Counted from the stretch's first letter, positions 1 through 9,981 are shown. The stretch: DNA of 64,000 nucleotides from Puniceibacterium sp. IMCC21224 (GCF_001038505.1 NZ_LDPY01000002.1:186001-250000); one strand, 5' to 3'. The notes: generated by a model not told the origin, from the letters alone. Numbers and translations are program-made.

Positions 1-555
1 CGCACCCGGCAGGATCCCCGCGATCAGCAGCTTACCAATGCCGCTGTCGGTGAGGATGCCATAGACCACCATCAGCGCAGACGGCGGGATCAACACCGCA
101 AGCGTTCCGGCAATCGCAATGGATGCCGCCGCAAAGCCGCGATCATAGCCGCGATCAATCATTTCCGGCAACGCCAGACGGGTGAACAGCGTCGCAGTTC
201 CAACGGAAGACCCTGACGCCGCACCAAAGGCCGCCGCAGCGCCGGTGGATGCCACGGCCAGCCCGCCGGGCAATCGCCCTAGCCATTTATGCGCCGCATC
301 AAACAGATCCGACCCGATGCCGGCGCTCATTGCAAAGAACCCCATGAGCAGGAACATCGGAATGACCGAGAAATGAAATCCGTTCACGACGGAGAAAAAG
401 ATTGTCCCAAGCACGGCGGTCGCGGGCACGATGCCTTTGAGCAGGATGATCCCACAGAAACCGACCGTGGTGAGGGCCACCATGATGGGTGCGCCGAACA
501 GGATCGACAGCAGCAGGAATCCGATTCCCCCGATTCCGATGTAAAGATCAACCAT
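1..555 (-). CDS. dctM: TRAP transporter large permease DctM (partial, N-terminal part)
   Basis: This is the first 185 residues of the large membrane subunit of a tripartite ATP-independent periplasmic (TRAP) transporter; the rest lies beyond the left edge of the window. The visible part is almost entirely hydrophobic helices and carries the glycine/alanine/serine-rich stretch (around residues 97-110) and the IPPSALMVVYG segment typical of DctM. DctM carries out Na+-driven solute uptake across the inner membrane with DctQ and the binding protein DctP. Its ATG overlaps the end of the upstream dctQ by 8 bases, so the two are translationally coupled. Family assignment is firm; the substrate is not visible from the sequence. 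Confidence 0.9.
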   Translation of the reverse strand, partial: MVDLYIGIGGIGFLLLSILFGAPIMVALTTVGFCGIILLKGIVPATAVLGTIFFSVVNGFHFSVIPMFLLMGFFAMSAGIGSDLFDAAHKWLGRLPGGLAVASTGAAAAFGAASGSSVGTATLFTRLALPEMIDRGYDRGFAAASIAIAGTLAVLIPPSALMVVYGILTDSGIGKLLIAGILPGA

Positions 556-1078
556 GTTGCGGGGTTTCCTTGCAGGCTTTGTCGTCCAGCCCGAACAGGC
601 TCGCCAACGCCTCGACACCGAATTGCAGACAAATCAGCGCTGTTCCCAGCGAGACCGCCATTTTGGACGGCCAGATCGGGAACCGCAGCGTCGCGCCCCA
701 AGCCTGTTCGCCCATCCGATACGAGCGCATTGCATATTGCCAGGTGCCGTAGGTCACAGCCGCGAACAGCAAGAACCCGACGAACATCCAGAACGCCCGG
801 ATATAGCGGTTCGCGCGTGGCGACAGACGCGAGGTCAGGAACCCGGATGAGACATGGTTGTTGCTCGCCAGAGCCCAGGCAAACGGCAGCATGATCGCCA
901 AAGGAAGCAGCGCCTGCGTCATCTCGACCCCGGCCGGCAGCGGCGCATTCAGCAGCTTGCGCGTGAAGGCATTGATATCAATGACCCACATGATGACAAA
1001 CGTCACCATGCCTGCCAGGATCGCGGCCCACTTGGCCATACTGGTTACAGAACGCCTCATGGAAATGATAAAATTCAT
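548..1078 (-). CDS. dctQ: TRAP transporter small permease DctQ
   Basis: Small four-helix membrane subunit of the TRAP transporter, about 176 residues if it starts at the ATG at 1078. In-frame alternatives are an ATG at 1105 and a GTG at 1135, and none has a clearly better ribosome binding site. Hydrophobic helices begin about 15 residues in, and there is the usual second helix after a short basic loop. It lies between dctP (stop at 1160) and dctM (8-base overlap), giving the standard order dctP-dctQ-dctM. DctQ proteins are poorly conserved, so the call rests on length, topology and position. Confidence 0.8.
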   Translation of the reverse strand: MNFIISMRRSVTSMAKWAAILAGMVTFVIMWVIDINAFTRKLLNAPLPAGVEMTQALLPLAIMLPFAWALASNNHVSSGFLTSRLSPRANRYIRAFWMFVGFLLFAAVTYGTWQYAMRSYRMGEQAWGATLRFPIWPSKMAVSLGTALICLQFGVEALASLFGLDDKACKETPQHG

Positions 1079-1159
1079 GGCCTCGCCGATGCTGTGATGC
1101 CGCATTTTGGCGTCGACCGGGGGCACCCGATCCACGCCATTTTCAGATGAGAACTGAAG

Positions 1160-2182
1160 TCAGTTGGTGATGTCGCTCACCACGGTATCGGCATCGGTTT
1201 CGGGCATTCCGACCCCTATAGCGCGACCTTTCCAAGAGGCGCGTACCTCTTGAACCCGCGCATTGCCAAGCGTCGCGTCAAGGAAGACGTCGGCAGGGAA
1301 GTCGACGATCTCGACCGAGCCCTCATCCTTCCACTTCTGCCTTACGTTCATTTCTGCTTCGCCAAAGAGGCGCAGCATCTCGCTAAGGTGATCCTCTTCC
1401 ATGCTGTCCAGAACCTCCTTTTGGCTGTCGCTCAGGCTGTCATAGACATCCTTGTTGATGACGAGGATATGACCCCACGAGGCGCCCATCGGCACGTTGA
1501 TAAAGTACTTGGCGACCTCATCCAGATGGAACGCATCCACCAGCGCGATATCCGCAGCCGAACAGTCAAGGACGTTGTTCGACATCGCCTCATATGCCTC
1601 GACGTCGGGCATACCGACCGGAACCGCCCCCAGTGCCTCGATCATTGCTGGCAGGGCGACGCCGTAGGACCGGATACGCTTGCCTTTGAAATCGTCCAGC
1701 GACTTTAACGGCGAGGTACAGATAAACCCGTATGGTGGCAGTGGCCGCACCGTGACCATCTTTAGATTGTACTTGGCCAGCTCTTCTTTGAAGGCCGGAA
1801 TATCCTTGCTCCACTTGAGCATCAGTTCGCCCAGCTCACCCTGACTTTTGGGCTGAGGCCAGAAAAACGGGATCGCGTTGTTCACCACGAACTGATCGGG
1901 GAAATACGGCGTAACGACATTTCCGAGGTCGATGATGTTGGTCTCAACCGCCGTGGGAACTTCTCCGACGCTGGCCAGAACCCCGCCCCAGTTCACGTTG
2001 ATGGTCAGATCACCGTCAGAGCGTTTGTCGACCTCATCGACCATCCATTTGAGCGCTGCTGCATACATTGAGCAACATTCAGGCAAATGCTCGCCCCAGG
2101 TTAACTCTCGTGCATCTGCCGACGCGGTAAATGAGCCGCCCAAGACTGCCGCAAGCGCAGCACCGTATACTATATTTCTCAT
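1160..2182 (-). CDS. dctP: TRAP transporter substrate-binding protein DctP
   Basis: Periplasmic solute-binding protein of about 340 residues that delivers ligand to the DctQM permease. It has a Sec signal peptide (MRNIVYGAALAAVLGGS, predicted cut after SADA) and family landmarks such as LKSLDDFKGKRIRSYG around the binding cleft, where the Arg in the KGKRIR stretch normally pairs with a substrate carboxylate. The start at 2182 is chosen because a strong purine-rich GGGGGGAAAC precedes it; a longer in-frame start at 2275 would put about 31 residues before the signal peptide. It heads the dctPQM set. A TGTCGACA palindrome lies about 200 bases upstream. The ligand is unknown but is probably a carboxylate. 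Confidence 0.88.
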   Translation of the reverse strand: MRNIVYGAALAAVLGGSFTASADARELTWGEHLPECCSMYAAALKWMVDEVDKRSDGDLTINVNWGGVLASVGEVPTAVETNIIDLGNVVTPYFPDQFVVNNAIPFFWPQPKSQGELGELMLKWSKDIPAFKEELAKYNLKMVTVRPLPPYGFICTSPLKSLDDFKGKRIRSYGVALPAMIEALGAVPVGMPDVEAYEAMSNNVLDCSAADIALVDAFHLDEVAKYFINVPMGASWGHILVINKDVYDSLSDSQKEVLDSMEEDHLSEMLRLFGEAEMNVRQKWKDEGSVEIVDFPADVFLDATLGNARVQEVRASWKGRAIGVGMPETDADTVVSDITN

Positions 2183-2380
2183 GTTTCCCCCCTTTTGAAG
2201 CCGCCCCCAGAAGGATTCCGGAGGTGGCAAGACTTTGAATTTCAGGGCTATGCCGCCCCTTAATGCCGACACCATTCGGACGCCTCCTGCATCCGGGATC
2301 CATCAGGATTTTTATTTCCCTTTTAAACCTCTGGTTTCTCGATATCACCATTCATTGAATTCAGTTCTACGTCAACAAAG

Positions 2381-2388
2381 TGTCGACA
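2381..2388. promoter_or_regulatory. Putative GntR operator (TGTCGACA), site A
   Basis: Perfect 8-bp palindrome TGTCGACA in the gap between leuD-like (ends 2427) and dctP (starts 2182). The left flank gives AAAGTGTCGAC, which is identical over 11 bases to the site at 15665-15675. The core GTCGAC fits the GT-N-N-AC pattern known for FadR/FCD-type GntR regulators. Binding is inference. Confidence 0.45.
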
Positions 2389-2426
2389 ACTATCGAAAGT
2401 ATTTGCAGGCTTGACCTCCCCCTTGA

Positions 2427-3041
2427 TCAAACAAACCGCCACGGAGCGGCACTACGGGCAGCGGCCTCGTAACGTTCAATGTCTGGCAAACTTTCCAGCG
2501 TCACGTCGACAAAATCGCTGCCTGAAAGCAGGCGATCCCGGTCTGAATCATTGATGGAAAACCCGACTTCGCCCAGCCGTGGATGGGTGATCGTACGCGT
2601 TTCGAGGTTTATTCCGAATCTGGCATCCTGCGGGTTCGACGCGGCTTCCAAGCATAGCTGCGCCACCTCTTCCGGCACCACCGCTGGAACAATGCCGTTG
2701 TTGACGCAATTTGCCCGAAAGATATCGGCGAACATCGACGAAATCAGCACCCGAAAGCCGAACGCCTTGAGGGCCCAGGGCGCATGTTCCCGCGACGATC
2801 CCGACCCAAAGTTCCGCCCGGCGATCAGGATCGTTGCGCTGTTATAGGGTTCGCGATTCAGGATAAAGTCGGGTTCGGGGTCGCCGTTTTCGTCAAACCG
2901 CAGATCGTGAAACAGATACGGCGCCATCGCCAGCCGATCCGGTTTGCGCAGATACCGCTGCGGATAGATCAGATCGGTATTCACATCGCTCAAAGGCAGA
3001 GGTGCGGCGATACCGCTATGTCGGGAAATCGGGTCCATCAT
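2427..3041 (-). CDS. leuD: LeuD-like small subunit of an aconitase-superfamily hydratase
   Basis: A 204-residue swivelling-domain subunit, full length for LeuD (about 200). It has the characteristic NFGSGSSREHAPWAL loop around residues 76-90 and the FADIFRANCVNNGI segment. In leucine synthesis LeuC-LeuD interconverts 2- and 3-isopropylmalate, but the same two-subunit architecture also serves maleate hydratase, citraconate hydratase and dimethylmaleate hydratase. It follows leuC with a 3-base gap on the same strand, and both lie downstream of a TAXI-TRAP transporter rather than beside leuA. That context makes a catabolic hydratase plausible; the genuine leucine enzyme remains possible. Confidence 0.85.
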   Translation of the reverse strand: MMDPISRHSGIAAPLPLSDVNTDLIYPQRYLRKPDRLAMAPYLFHDLRFDENGDPEPDFILNREPYNSATILIAGRNFGSGSSREHAPWALKAFGFRVLISSMFADIFRANCVNNGIVPAVVPEEVAQLCLEAASNPQDARFGINLETRTITHPRLGEVGFSINDSDRDRLLSGSDFVDVTLESLPDIERYEAAARSAAPWRFV

Positions 3042-3044
3042 GCC

Positions 3045-4466
3045 TCACTTTAACTCGCGGATATCGGTCAGACGCCCAGTCACCGCAGCAGCAGCGGCCA
3101 TGGCCGGACTCATGAGATGCGATCGTACGCCCCGACCCTGTCGGCCTTCGAAATTCCGGTTGGAGGTAGACGCGCTGCGCTGACCGGGCAGCAACTTGTC
3201 ACCATTCATGGCCAGACACATCGAACAGCCCGGTTCACGCCATTCAAATCCCGCCTCGGCAAAGATCTGGTCTAGCCCCTCGCGTTCGGCCTGCGCCTTG
3301 ACCAGACCAGAGCCTGGCACCACCCAGGCGGTTGTGTTTTCGGCCACCTTACGACCTTTGGCGATGGCAGCAGCAGCGCGCAGATCCTCGATCCTGCCAT
3401 TGGTACACGAGCCAATAAACGCGTGGTCAATTTCAATGTCGCGCAACCGCTGACCGGCGGTCAGCCCCATATAGGCCAATGCGTCAGCGATACTGCGCCG
3501 CTCGCTCTCGTTGGTAAACTCTGCAGGATCCGGCACCCGTTCGGAAATAGGCAAGGCCTGACCCGGATTTGTGCCCCAGGTCACATAAGGCGCGACATCG
3601 TGCGCCGGAATGATCACCTCGGTGTCGAAAGCGGCATCCGCGTCGGATTCAAGGGCCTCCCATGCCGCGACAGCAGTACCCCAGGCCGCCCCGGATGGGG
3701 CGTATTTACGCCCCTTGAGGTAGTCAAAGGTCGTCTGATCCGGCGCGACCATGCCCGCGCGGGCACCCGCCTCGATGGACATGTTGCACAGCGTCATACG
3801 CTGCTCCATTGAAAAGCCGCGCACCGCCTCGCCCTGATATTCGATGACGTGGCCAGTCCCCCCCGCCACGCCGACACGGTGCAGGATCGTCAGGATCAGA
3901 TCCTTGGCCGTCGCCCCCTCTGGCAACGGTCCTTCGACACAAACCCGCATCGAGCGCGACTTTTTCTGCACGATGGACTGCGTTGCCAGCACATGTTCGA
4001 CCTCGGAAATCCCGATGCCAAACGCCAGCGCGCCAAACGCGCCATGGGTTGAGGTGTGGCTGTCACCGCACACCAAAAGCACACCGGGCAGCGCAAACCC
4101 CAGTTCCGGGCCGACGACATGCACGATCCCCTGGCGCGGGTTGCGGACGGAATAGACGTCGATCCCGGCCGCTTCGCAATGGCGCTCGATATCCTCGACC
4201 ATCCGCCGCGCATCGTCATCCTCGTAGGTGATCCCCGCCGCGCGAGATGTCGTCGAGACCACATGATCTGCAACGCCGATCGTCAGATCCGGTCGCAACA
4301 CCTTCCTATTGCGGGCCTCCAGCCCGGAGAAGGCGTAGGTCGCAACACCTTCGTGAAGGAGATGCCGGTCGACGAACAGGATCGCACGGTCGTCGCTTAG
4401 CTCCTTGACGACGTGGGCATCCCATAGTTTTTCATAAAGCGTCTTGCCCAACTTACCGGCCTCCAT
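3045..4466 (-). CDS. leuC: LeuC-like large subunit of an aconitase-superfamily hydratase
   Basis: A 473-residue large subunit carrying the [4Fe-4S] cluster. Cluster ligands are visible as Cys354 (GSCTNGR) and Cys414/Cys417 (GCSMC), and the [17 protein letters not shown] and [13 protein letters not shown] signatures are intact, so the enzyme should be active. It dehydrates and rehydrates a 2-hydroxy diacid together with the LeuD-like subunit encoded next. Neighbours are a TAXI transporter upstream (32-base gap) and leuD downstream, all on the minus strand and probably cotranscribed. The sequence is close to ordinary LeuC, so motifs alone do not separate isopropylmalate isomerase from maleate or citraconate hydratase; the transporter-rich context favours catabolism. 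Only a weak ribosome binding site precedes the ATG. Confidence 0.87.
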   Translation of the reverse strand: MEAGKLGKTLYEKLWDAHVVKELSDDRAILFVDRHLLHEGVATYAFSGLEARNRKVLRPDLTIGVADHVVSTTSRAAGITYEDDDARRMVEDIERHCEAAGIDVYSVRNPRQGIVHVVGPELGFALPGVLLVCGDSHTSTHGAFGALAFGIGISEVEHVLATQSIVQKKSRSMRVCVEGPLPEGATAKDLILTILHRVGVAGGTGHVIEYQGEAVRGFSMEQRMTLCNMSIEAGARAGMVAPDQTTFDYLKGRKYAPSGAAWGTAVAAWEALESDADAAFDTEVIIPAHDVAPYVTWGTNPGQALPISERVPDPAEFTNESERRSIADALAYMGLTAGQRLRDIEIDHAFIGSCTNGRIEDLRAAAAIAKGRKVAENTTAWVVPGSGLVKAQAEREGLDQIFAEAGFEWREPGCSMCLAMNGDKLLPGQRSASTSNRNFEGRQGRGVRSHLMSPAMAAAAAVTGRLTDIRELK

Positions 4467-4498
4467 GATTTCTAAAATCCCGATTTTTCATGTCGCAC

Positions 4499-6403
4499 TC
4501 AGGTCTTTTCGCTTGTCGCGGTCTGAAGCTGCAGCTTGGTTCCCTGCCAGTTCAGGAACAGGCCCAAAACCAGCGCCCCAAGTCCCAGAAAGGCCAGCCA
4601 TGGCTCTGGATAGAGCAGTGCACCACCGCCAAGCGCAAAGAGGCTCCGCTCGACTATGCTGGTCCGGCCAATGGCCCAGCCTTCGATCGCTGAACTAAAG
4701 GCGATGACACCGATCAGCGCCGTCACCACATGGATGACAAAGCCAGCGTTGATCCCATTCAGACCGATGAGGTTCGGATAAAAGGCGAACATGAAAGGCA
4801 CGAGCCAGGCGACAAAGCCAAGTTTCAGTGCAGCCCAGGCCACCTTGGTCACCGGCGCCTTGGCCACCCCAGCGGCGGCAAAGATGACCACGGCGACGGG
4901 CGGGCTCAGTCCACTCAGCACCGAATAGTAGAAGATGAACAGATGCGCCGAGATCAGCGGCATTCCCATGTCGATCAGCAGCGGTGCAGTCAGACTGGCC
5001 ACGATGACATAGGCCCCGACCGTCACCACCCCCATGCCGACAATCACCGCCACAATAGCGCACATGATTAGCGCGATAAGCAGCGAATCCCCCGCCACGT
5101 GGCCGATCAGCGTCGTCAGCCGCGCACCAAGCCCCGTCATCAGCAACATCCCGACGACGATCCCAGCAAGGCCAAGCGCCACCGCCATGGAACCCAGTGT
5201 ACTCGCCCCTTCGATCACAAATTCGTTGAGCCGCTTCATGCTTAGCATCCGGGTCTCGGGCAGGATCTGCACGCCGATCACCAGCATGAAAAATGTAATT
5301 GCGATGGCGAAAGAAATGCTCAGCTTTAAAAACAACAGCACGATCAGTACGGTCATCGGAATGAACAGCAGCAACGACTTCAGCGCATTGGTTTTGATGC
5401 TGCCGATCTGCTCTAAGTTCCCGGTTGCGATTTGCACCCGGCACGACCGGAAATGCACCTGCGCAAACAGACTTGCATAGTACAGCAGCGCCGGCACCAG
5501 ACAGTAGGCTGCAACCTTGATGAAGGGCGTATTGGTATATTCCGCCAGCAGAAACGCCGAGGCACCAAGGATGGGCGGCACGAACTGGCTGCCAGTCGAT
5601 GCGACCGCTTCGACCCCGCCCGCAAAGGAGGCGGAATATCCCGCACGCTTCATCAGCGGGATGGTGATGGTCCCCGTGGTCAACACGTTGGTGATGCCAC
5701 TGCCAGTCACCATGCCCATCAGGGCGCTGCCGATCACGGCCACTTTGCCCGGTCCGCCCTTGGTATTCTTGCAAAGCCCAAAGGTGAGGTTCAACAGGAA
5801 TGTCCCGACCCCCGACACGTTTAGAAGAGCCGTGAAAAAGACGAACAGCGTCACGAACCCTGCGGCAAACGCCAGCGGCGTGCCAAAGATACCGTCAAAG
5901 CCCAACACCGTCACCTTGAGAGCGTTCTCCCAGGTGATGCCGGCGTGATTCAGGATCCCCGGCGCGTAATTGCCGTAAACAGCGTACATAAGAAACGCGG
6001 CCACAACAAAGATCAATGGCTTGGCTGTTGTTCTGCGTGCTGCCTCAAAGACCCCCGCCAACATGAGCAAGGCGAGCCATCTTTCGGGCACGGTCAGATA
6101 GCTGTCGAACAGCATGTCATCCCAATACATCGCAAGGTAAAGTACCGGGATCGCCGTGGCGAGGATTGTCAGGATATTGAACGCGATCTCCGCCACCGAG
6201 TCTTCCTTGAAGATCCGCGAAGGGAACAACAGGATTACGCAAATTACGCTCGCCAAAAGAAAGATAGGCCGGTGAACATAGGCGTTCATGGCACCAACAA
6301 AGGCCACGTAGAGGGCAGAAAACAGAACGGTCGTGCTGATGATAGCGACAATGATGCGATGCACCCGCTGGACCGGCGAGAGCTGAACTGCTTCCGTATT
6401 CAT
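4499..6403 (-). CDS. TRAP permease, fused 4TM/12TM type (TAXI family)
   Basis: A membrane protein of about 634 residues in which the DctQ-like and DctM-like parts are fused in one chain, the form that works with TAXI binding proteins. It has many hydrophobic helices, the conserved GSALMGMVTGSGITNV and STGSQFVPPILGASAF stretches in the first half, and a second DctM-like half with SGLSPPVAVVIFAAAG. The ATG at 6403 is preferred because GGGA lies nine bases upstream; an ATG at 6412 and a TTG at 6418 are in frame. It sits about 60 bases after the TAXI binding-protein gene and before the leuC-like gene, which ties the imported solute to the hydratase. Substrate unknown, probably a carboxylic acid. 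Confidence 0.9.
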   Translation of the reverse strand: MNTEAVQLSPVQRVHRIIVAIISTTVLFSALYVAFVGAMNAYVHRPIFLLASVICVILLFPSRIFKEDSVAEIAFNILTILATAIPVLYLAMYWDDMLFDSYLTVPERWLALLMLAGVFEAARRTTAKPLIFVVAAFLMYAVYGNYAPGILNHAGITWENALKVTVLGFDGIFGTPLAFAAGFVTLFVFFTALLNVSGVGTFLLNLTFGLCKNTKGGPGKVAVIGSALMGMVTGSGITNVLTTGTITIPLMKRAGYSASFAGGVEAVASTGSQFVPPILGASAFLLAEYTNTPFIKVAAYCLVPALLYYASLFAQVHFRSCRVQIATGNLEQIGSIKTNALKSLLLFIPMTVLIVLLFLKLSISFAIAITFFMLVIGVQILPETRMLSMKRLNEFVIEGASTLGSMAVALGLAGIVVGMLLMTGLGARLTTLIGHVAGDSLLIALIMCAIVAVIVGMGVVTVGAYVIVASLTAPLLIDMGMPLISAHLFIFYYSVLSGLSPPVAVVIFAAAGVAKAPVTKVAWAALKLGFVAWLVPFMFAFYPNLIGLNGINAGFVIHVVTALIGVIAFSSAIEGWAIGRTSIVERSLFALGGGALLYPEPWLAFLGLGALVLGLFLNWQGTKLQLQTATSEKT

Positions 6404-6465
6404 GTGAGTCATTCCCAAAAAAGGCGGCTGACGAACGCAATGGTCACGCCGTCAGCCGCATCAAG

Positions 6466-7533
6466 TCAGCCTTCGGATGCGAGCTTGTCAGCCCAGTCTT
6501 GGGCACCCGGCACATCGTTTTCGAGGTAATAACGAAGCGCTCCGGGGTGGGGAGGAACCGTAACCCCCTTCAAGGCTGTCTCAAGTGATACGTTCTTGAA
6601 GGCGGGATGCGCCTGACGCAGAACGTCAATGTTTTCCCAGACTGTCTTGGTCAGATCATAGGCCAGATCGTCGGGAAGGTCGCGGTGCAGTACCGCGTAA
6701 ACCCCGTGAAAGAATGCCATCCCCGGCGCCGGAATTTCGATCATCGGATAAATTTCGGGATCGAACGGCTGCATATATGCAGGAAAGGCGGCTTCGACGG
6801 CTGCGGCCTTTTCAGGATCGGGCTGAAGCAGACGGACCTTGCGGCGGGTTGACAGTTCGGTGATCGCGCCCGAACCATAGGCCCGGCTGGCCGAGAGTCC
6901 GCCGATGTTGCCATTGCCCAACTCTTCGATCGACTGCGAAGTATTATAGGGCAGCACCTCGACATCTTCGAACGGGTCGATGCCATGCGCGGTCAGCAGC
7001 GCATTGATAAAGGCAAAGGCGTTGTCCCAGCGTTCCGGGTGATCCTTGCTGATTGGAATGACGGGGCCGCCGATCTTCATGCCGGACCCCTTGAGGTCAT
7101 AGACCGAGGTTACGCCGCTGTTCGCATCCACAAAGACGTTGTAGACCGCTTCCTGCGCAAAGAACCACGAACGCACCGGGATTTCCTTGCCGGTGAAAGG
7201 ACCTTCGCCCTTGTAACCAAGGTCGAGGTCATAGCTGACATGCATCCCGCCGGCGCGTTCGGCGCGTTGAAGCTGCGGGAACACCTCGATGGCGGAACCC
7301 GGACTGATCGTGGCGGTCGCCCGCACGTTCGGCATCTTTTCCGACAGCATTGCAGTCAGCGCCGACATGCCCGCGAAATAGGTGCCGGTGGCACTGGCCG
7401 AACCGAACACCAGCTCCCAGGTGTCGCCGCGTTTCATGTTGTCGACAGAAGTCAGCTTTTGCGCAAATGCCGGTGATGCTGTCACAGCAACGCCCAAAGC
7501 CAGCCCCAATACACCTTTGAACAAGGTTTTCAT
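6466..7533 (-). CDS. TAXI family TRAP substrate-binding protein
   Basis: A 355-residue periplasmic binding protein with a Sec signal peptide (MKTLFKGVLGLALGVAVTAS, cut after AFA). The ELVFGSASATGTYFAGMSAL segment right after the signal matches the TAXI family start, and the protein has the usual two-lobe length. TAXI proteins feed fused DctQM permeases such as the one encoded next. A good purine-rich site (GGGAGGAAG) precedes the ATG. It is transcribed divergently from a LysR regulator, which probably controls the TAXI-leuCD operon. One TGTCGACA palindrome occurs inside its coding sequence at 7440-7447; this may be chance. Confidence 0.9.
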   Translation of the reverse strand: MKTLFKGVLGLALGVAVTASPAFAQKLTSVDNMKRGDTWELVFGSASATGTYFAGMSALTAMLSEKMPNVRATATISPGSAIEVFPQLQRAERAGGMHVSYDLDLGYKGEGPFTGKEIPVRSWFFAQEAVYNVFVDANSGVTSVYDLKGSGMKIGGPVIPISKDHPERWDNAFAFINALLTAHGIDPFEDVEVLPYNTSQSIEELGNGNIGGLSASRAYGSGAITELSTRRKVRLLQPDPEKAAAVEAAFPAYMQPFDPEIYPMIEIPAPGMAFFHGVYAVLHRDLPDDLAYDLTKTVWENIDVLRQAHPAFKNVSLETALKGVTVPPHPGALRYYLENDVPGAQDWADKLASEG

Positions 7534-7692
7534 TTATCTTCCTCCCTAACATAACAAGCCTGTATGCGATTTTTTCACACCCAGCTTATCGTTTCCCGTC
7601 ACACGACCCATGTCCCCGGCCTCCGCAAGACTGCGGCTTTCCGAAATCGCTCCTCCTGCGATATGTGCTTGAGTGGCGACACTCTAGACTGC

Positions 7693-8682
7693 ATGTTGCG
7701 ACTTAATGAAGACACGAAATGGAATGCCGCCGTCGCGGATGACGAACCGGCAGTGTTTTTGCAGCTTCAGCCTGAACAGGATGGCCCTAATTTGCGAATA
7801 GACCTTTTCTCTCTCCAGCTCTTCTTGCGGGTCTGCGAGGCCAAGAGCATCGCCCGCGCAGCCGATCTGGAAAACATTGCCGCATCAGCAGTCAGCAAGC
7901 GGATTTCCGACCTTGAAACGCGCCTGCGTATCAAGCTGTTTCACCGCACATCAAGAGGCCTGGAGCCGACATCGGCAGCGCAATCTCTGATCCATCACGC
8001 CCGCGTGCTGATGCGCGATATCACCCAGATGGAAACCGAACTGGCCCACCACGCCGCCGGAGTCAGTGGGCAGGTGCGTATCTATGCGAGCGTTTCGACC
8101 ATCGTGCAGCATCTGCCAGTCGAACTTAGATCCTTTATCGCGGATCATCCTTCGATTGGGGTCGAATTGCAGGAATGCTCGAGTACCGAAGCTGTGGATG
8201 CCGTCTGCGAGAATCTGGCAGATATTGGCATTTTCGGCGGAGTCGTCCCGCGCGAAGGGCTGCGGATCATTCCCTATCTAAGCGATAGGATCGTCGTCCT
8301 CACTCCGCCGGATCACCCGCTTAGCACGCGCTCGTCGGTTCGCTTCGAAGAGTTTCCAGATTACAATCTTATCGGCCCCAAGAAGGGCAGCTATCTCGAC
8401 CATCTGGTCCTGCGGGCTGCGTCAGAATTGGATCGGCCACTCAAGATCCCGATCCGCCTGAACGGCTTTGATACCGTTGCCAGCATGGTTGAAACTGGTC
8501 TCGGCATCGGGCTTGTCCCCGAAGGCTGCGCCGCGCGCTATGCCAGCGGCGGCAACTTTGCCGTGCTGAGGCTGGATGATGACTGGGCGCTAAGACAGTG
8601 GAATATTTGCGTTCAAGAGGGTGCCACCCTGCCGCCACCGGTTCGGCTATTGCTCGATCATCTGACCAGAGGCATCGCGTGA
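7693..8682 (+). CDS. LysR family transcriptional regulator
   Basis: LysR-type regulator with an N-terminal winged helix-turn-helix (DLFSLQLFLRVCEAKSIARA onward, ISDLETRLRIKLFHRTSRG) followed by a two-lobe effector-binding domain (for example VASMVETGLGIGLVPEG). Two starts are possible. The ATG at 7693 gives 329 residues with an unusual extension of about 33 residues before the helix-turn-helix. A TTG at 7792 follows AGGATGG at good spacing and gives the normal LysR N-terminus. It lies between the divergent TAXI-leuCD operon and the codirectional leuB-like gene, so it is a good candidate regulator of both. The inducer is unknown. Confidence 0.88.
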   Translation: MLRLNEDTKWNAAVADDEPAVFLQLQPEQDGPNLRIDLFSLQLFLRVCEAKSIARAADLENIAASAVSKRISDLETRLRIKLFHRTSRGLEPTSAAQSLIHHARVLMRDITQMETELAHHAAGVSGQVRIYASVSTIVQHLPVELRSFIADHPSIGVELQECSSTEAVDAVCENLADIGIFGGVVPREGLRIIPYLSDRIVVLTPPDHPLSTRSSVRFEEFPDYNLIGPKKGSYLDHLVLRAASELDRPLKIPIRLNGFDTVASMVETGLGIGLVPEGCAARYASGGNFAVLRLDDDWALRQWNICVQEGATLPPPVRLLLDHLTRGIA

Positions 8683-8806
8683 CGGCGTCGCGGAATGCGA
8701 CGGCCTATTTCCGAAACGATACTTTGGCCAGCACCGCCACGACGCCTATAAGCCGGACGGCATCCCGCCTCGCGGGCAATAGGTTTAATGACGCAGGAGG
8801 GCTCTT

Positions 8807-9919
8807 ATGACCCTAAAGATATTGGTACTGCCGGGCGACGGCATCGGCAAAGAAGTCACGGCCGAGGCCGTAAAGGTTCTGAAAACGGTCGTTGAGGGCG
8901 TGGTCGACCTTGATCTGCGGCACGGCATGATCGGCGGTGACGCCATTGATACGGTCGGCGATGCGCTGCCACAGGAAACCGTTGATCTGGCACGGGAATG
9001 TGACGCTATTCTCCTCGGGGGCACCGGGGTCAAAGAGGATGAGAAGCGCGCGCCCAGCGAAGGGGCCGGTCACGGTCTGCTGCGCCTACGCAAGGCGCTG
9101 GAACTTTACGCCAACCTGCGGCCAGTCAAACTGTATCCCGAACTCGTCGGCGCCTCGACCTTGCGACCCGAGGTGGTCGAAGGCGTGGACATGGTTATCT
9201 TGCGCGAGCTGAACGGTGATCTCTATTTTGGCGAACCGCGCGGCATCTTCAAAGACGAGACCGGCGCACGATATGGCATCAATACGATGCGCTACAGCGA
9301 ATCCGAAATCGAACGGATCGCCCGTGCCGGGTTTGAACTGGCCCGCAAGCGGCGCGGCAAACTGTGCTCGGTCGACAAGGCCAATGTGCTTGAAACCATG
9401 ACGCTCTGGCGCCAGGTCGTGATCGAGGTATCTGCGGATTATCCCGATGTCGAGCTGTCGCATCTCTTCATCGACGCCGCTTCGATGGCGCTGATCCGCG
9501 ACCCAAAGCAGTTCGACGTGATCGTCACCGGCAACGTCTTTGGCGACATCATCTCGGACGCGGCGGCGATGCTGGCCGGATCCATTGGCATGTTGCCGTC
9601 GGCCTCACTCGCAGATGGCGACTTTGGGCTTTACGAACCGGTCCACGGCACCGCGCCGGACATTGCCGGTCAGAACCTTGCCAACCCTCTGGCTGCCATC
9701 CTTTCGGTCGCAATGATGCTGCGTCACAGCTTTAAGATGGAAGCCCAGGCGAGCCGCATCGAAGCCGCAATCCAGTCCGTGCTAGCGCAGGGGTATCGTA
9801 CCGCAGACATGCAGCAGGACGGCTGTACTGTCCTTGGCACGCGCGAAATGGGTGATGTTGTGGTCGACGCGGTTCGCCACCTTAGCCAGGACATCAAAAC
9901 ACCGGCCGAGACTGTTTAA
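8807..9919 (+). CDS. LeuB-like beta-decarboxylating dehydrogenase
   Basis: A 370-residue member of the isopropylmalate/isocitrate/D-malate dehydrogenase family, which oxidises and decarboxylates (2R,3S)-2-hydroxy diacids with NAD(P)+. Visible landmarks are the N-terminal LPGDGIGKEVTAEAVKVL, the substrate-binding ELNGDLYFGEPRG, VTGNVFGDIISDAAAML and EPVHGTAPDIAGQNLANP. It is nearest LeuB by motif but differs from the usual alphaproteobacterial LeuB at many positions, suggesting a paralogue. A strong AGGAGGG precedes the ATG. Neighbours are a LysR regulator and catabolic genes, not leuA. With the LeuCD-like hydratase across the divergent promoter it could turn maleate through D-malate into pyruvate, or handle an alkylmalate. 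Both ideas are inference. Confidence 0.85.
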   Translation: MTLKILVLPGDGIGKEVTAEAVKVLKTVVEGVVDLDLRHGMIGGDAIDTVGDALPQETVDLARECDAILLGGTGVKEDEKRAPSEGAGHGLLRLRKALELYANLRPVKLYPELVGASTLRPEVVEGVDMVILRELNGDLYFGEPRGIFKDETGARYGINTMRYSESEIERIARAGFELARKRRGKLCSVDKANVLETMTLWRQVVIEVSADYPDVELSHLFIDAASMALIRDPKQFDVIVTGNVFGDIISDAAAMLAGSIGMLPSASLADGDFGLYEPVHGTAPDIAGQNLANPLAAILSVAMMLRHSFKMEAQASRIEAAIQSVLAQGYRTADMQQDGCTVLGTREMGDVVVDAVRHLSQDIKTPAETV

Positions 9920-9981
9920 AAGGACCAGACGCCCATGACCTGTCAGATCGCCGCCCCGGATACCGGTTCGCGCAGTATATC

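Noticed and set aside
2427..9919. Plain leucine biosynthesis operon (leuDCB)
   Set aside because: Not excluded, but leuA is absent, leuB is split off across a regulator, and all neighbours are transport or catabolic genes; kept as an alternative only.
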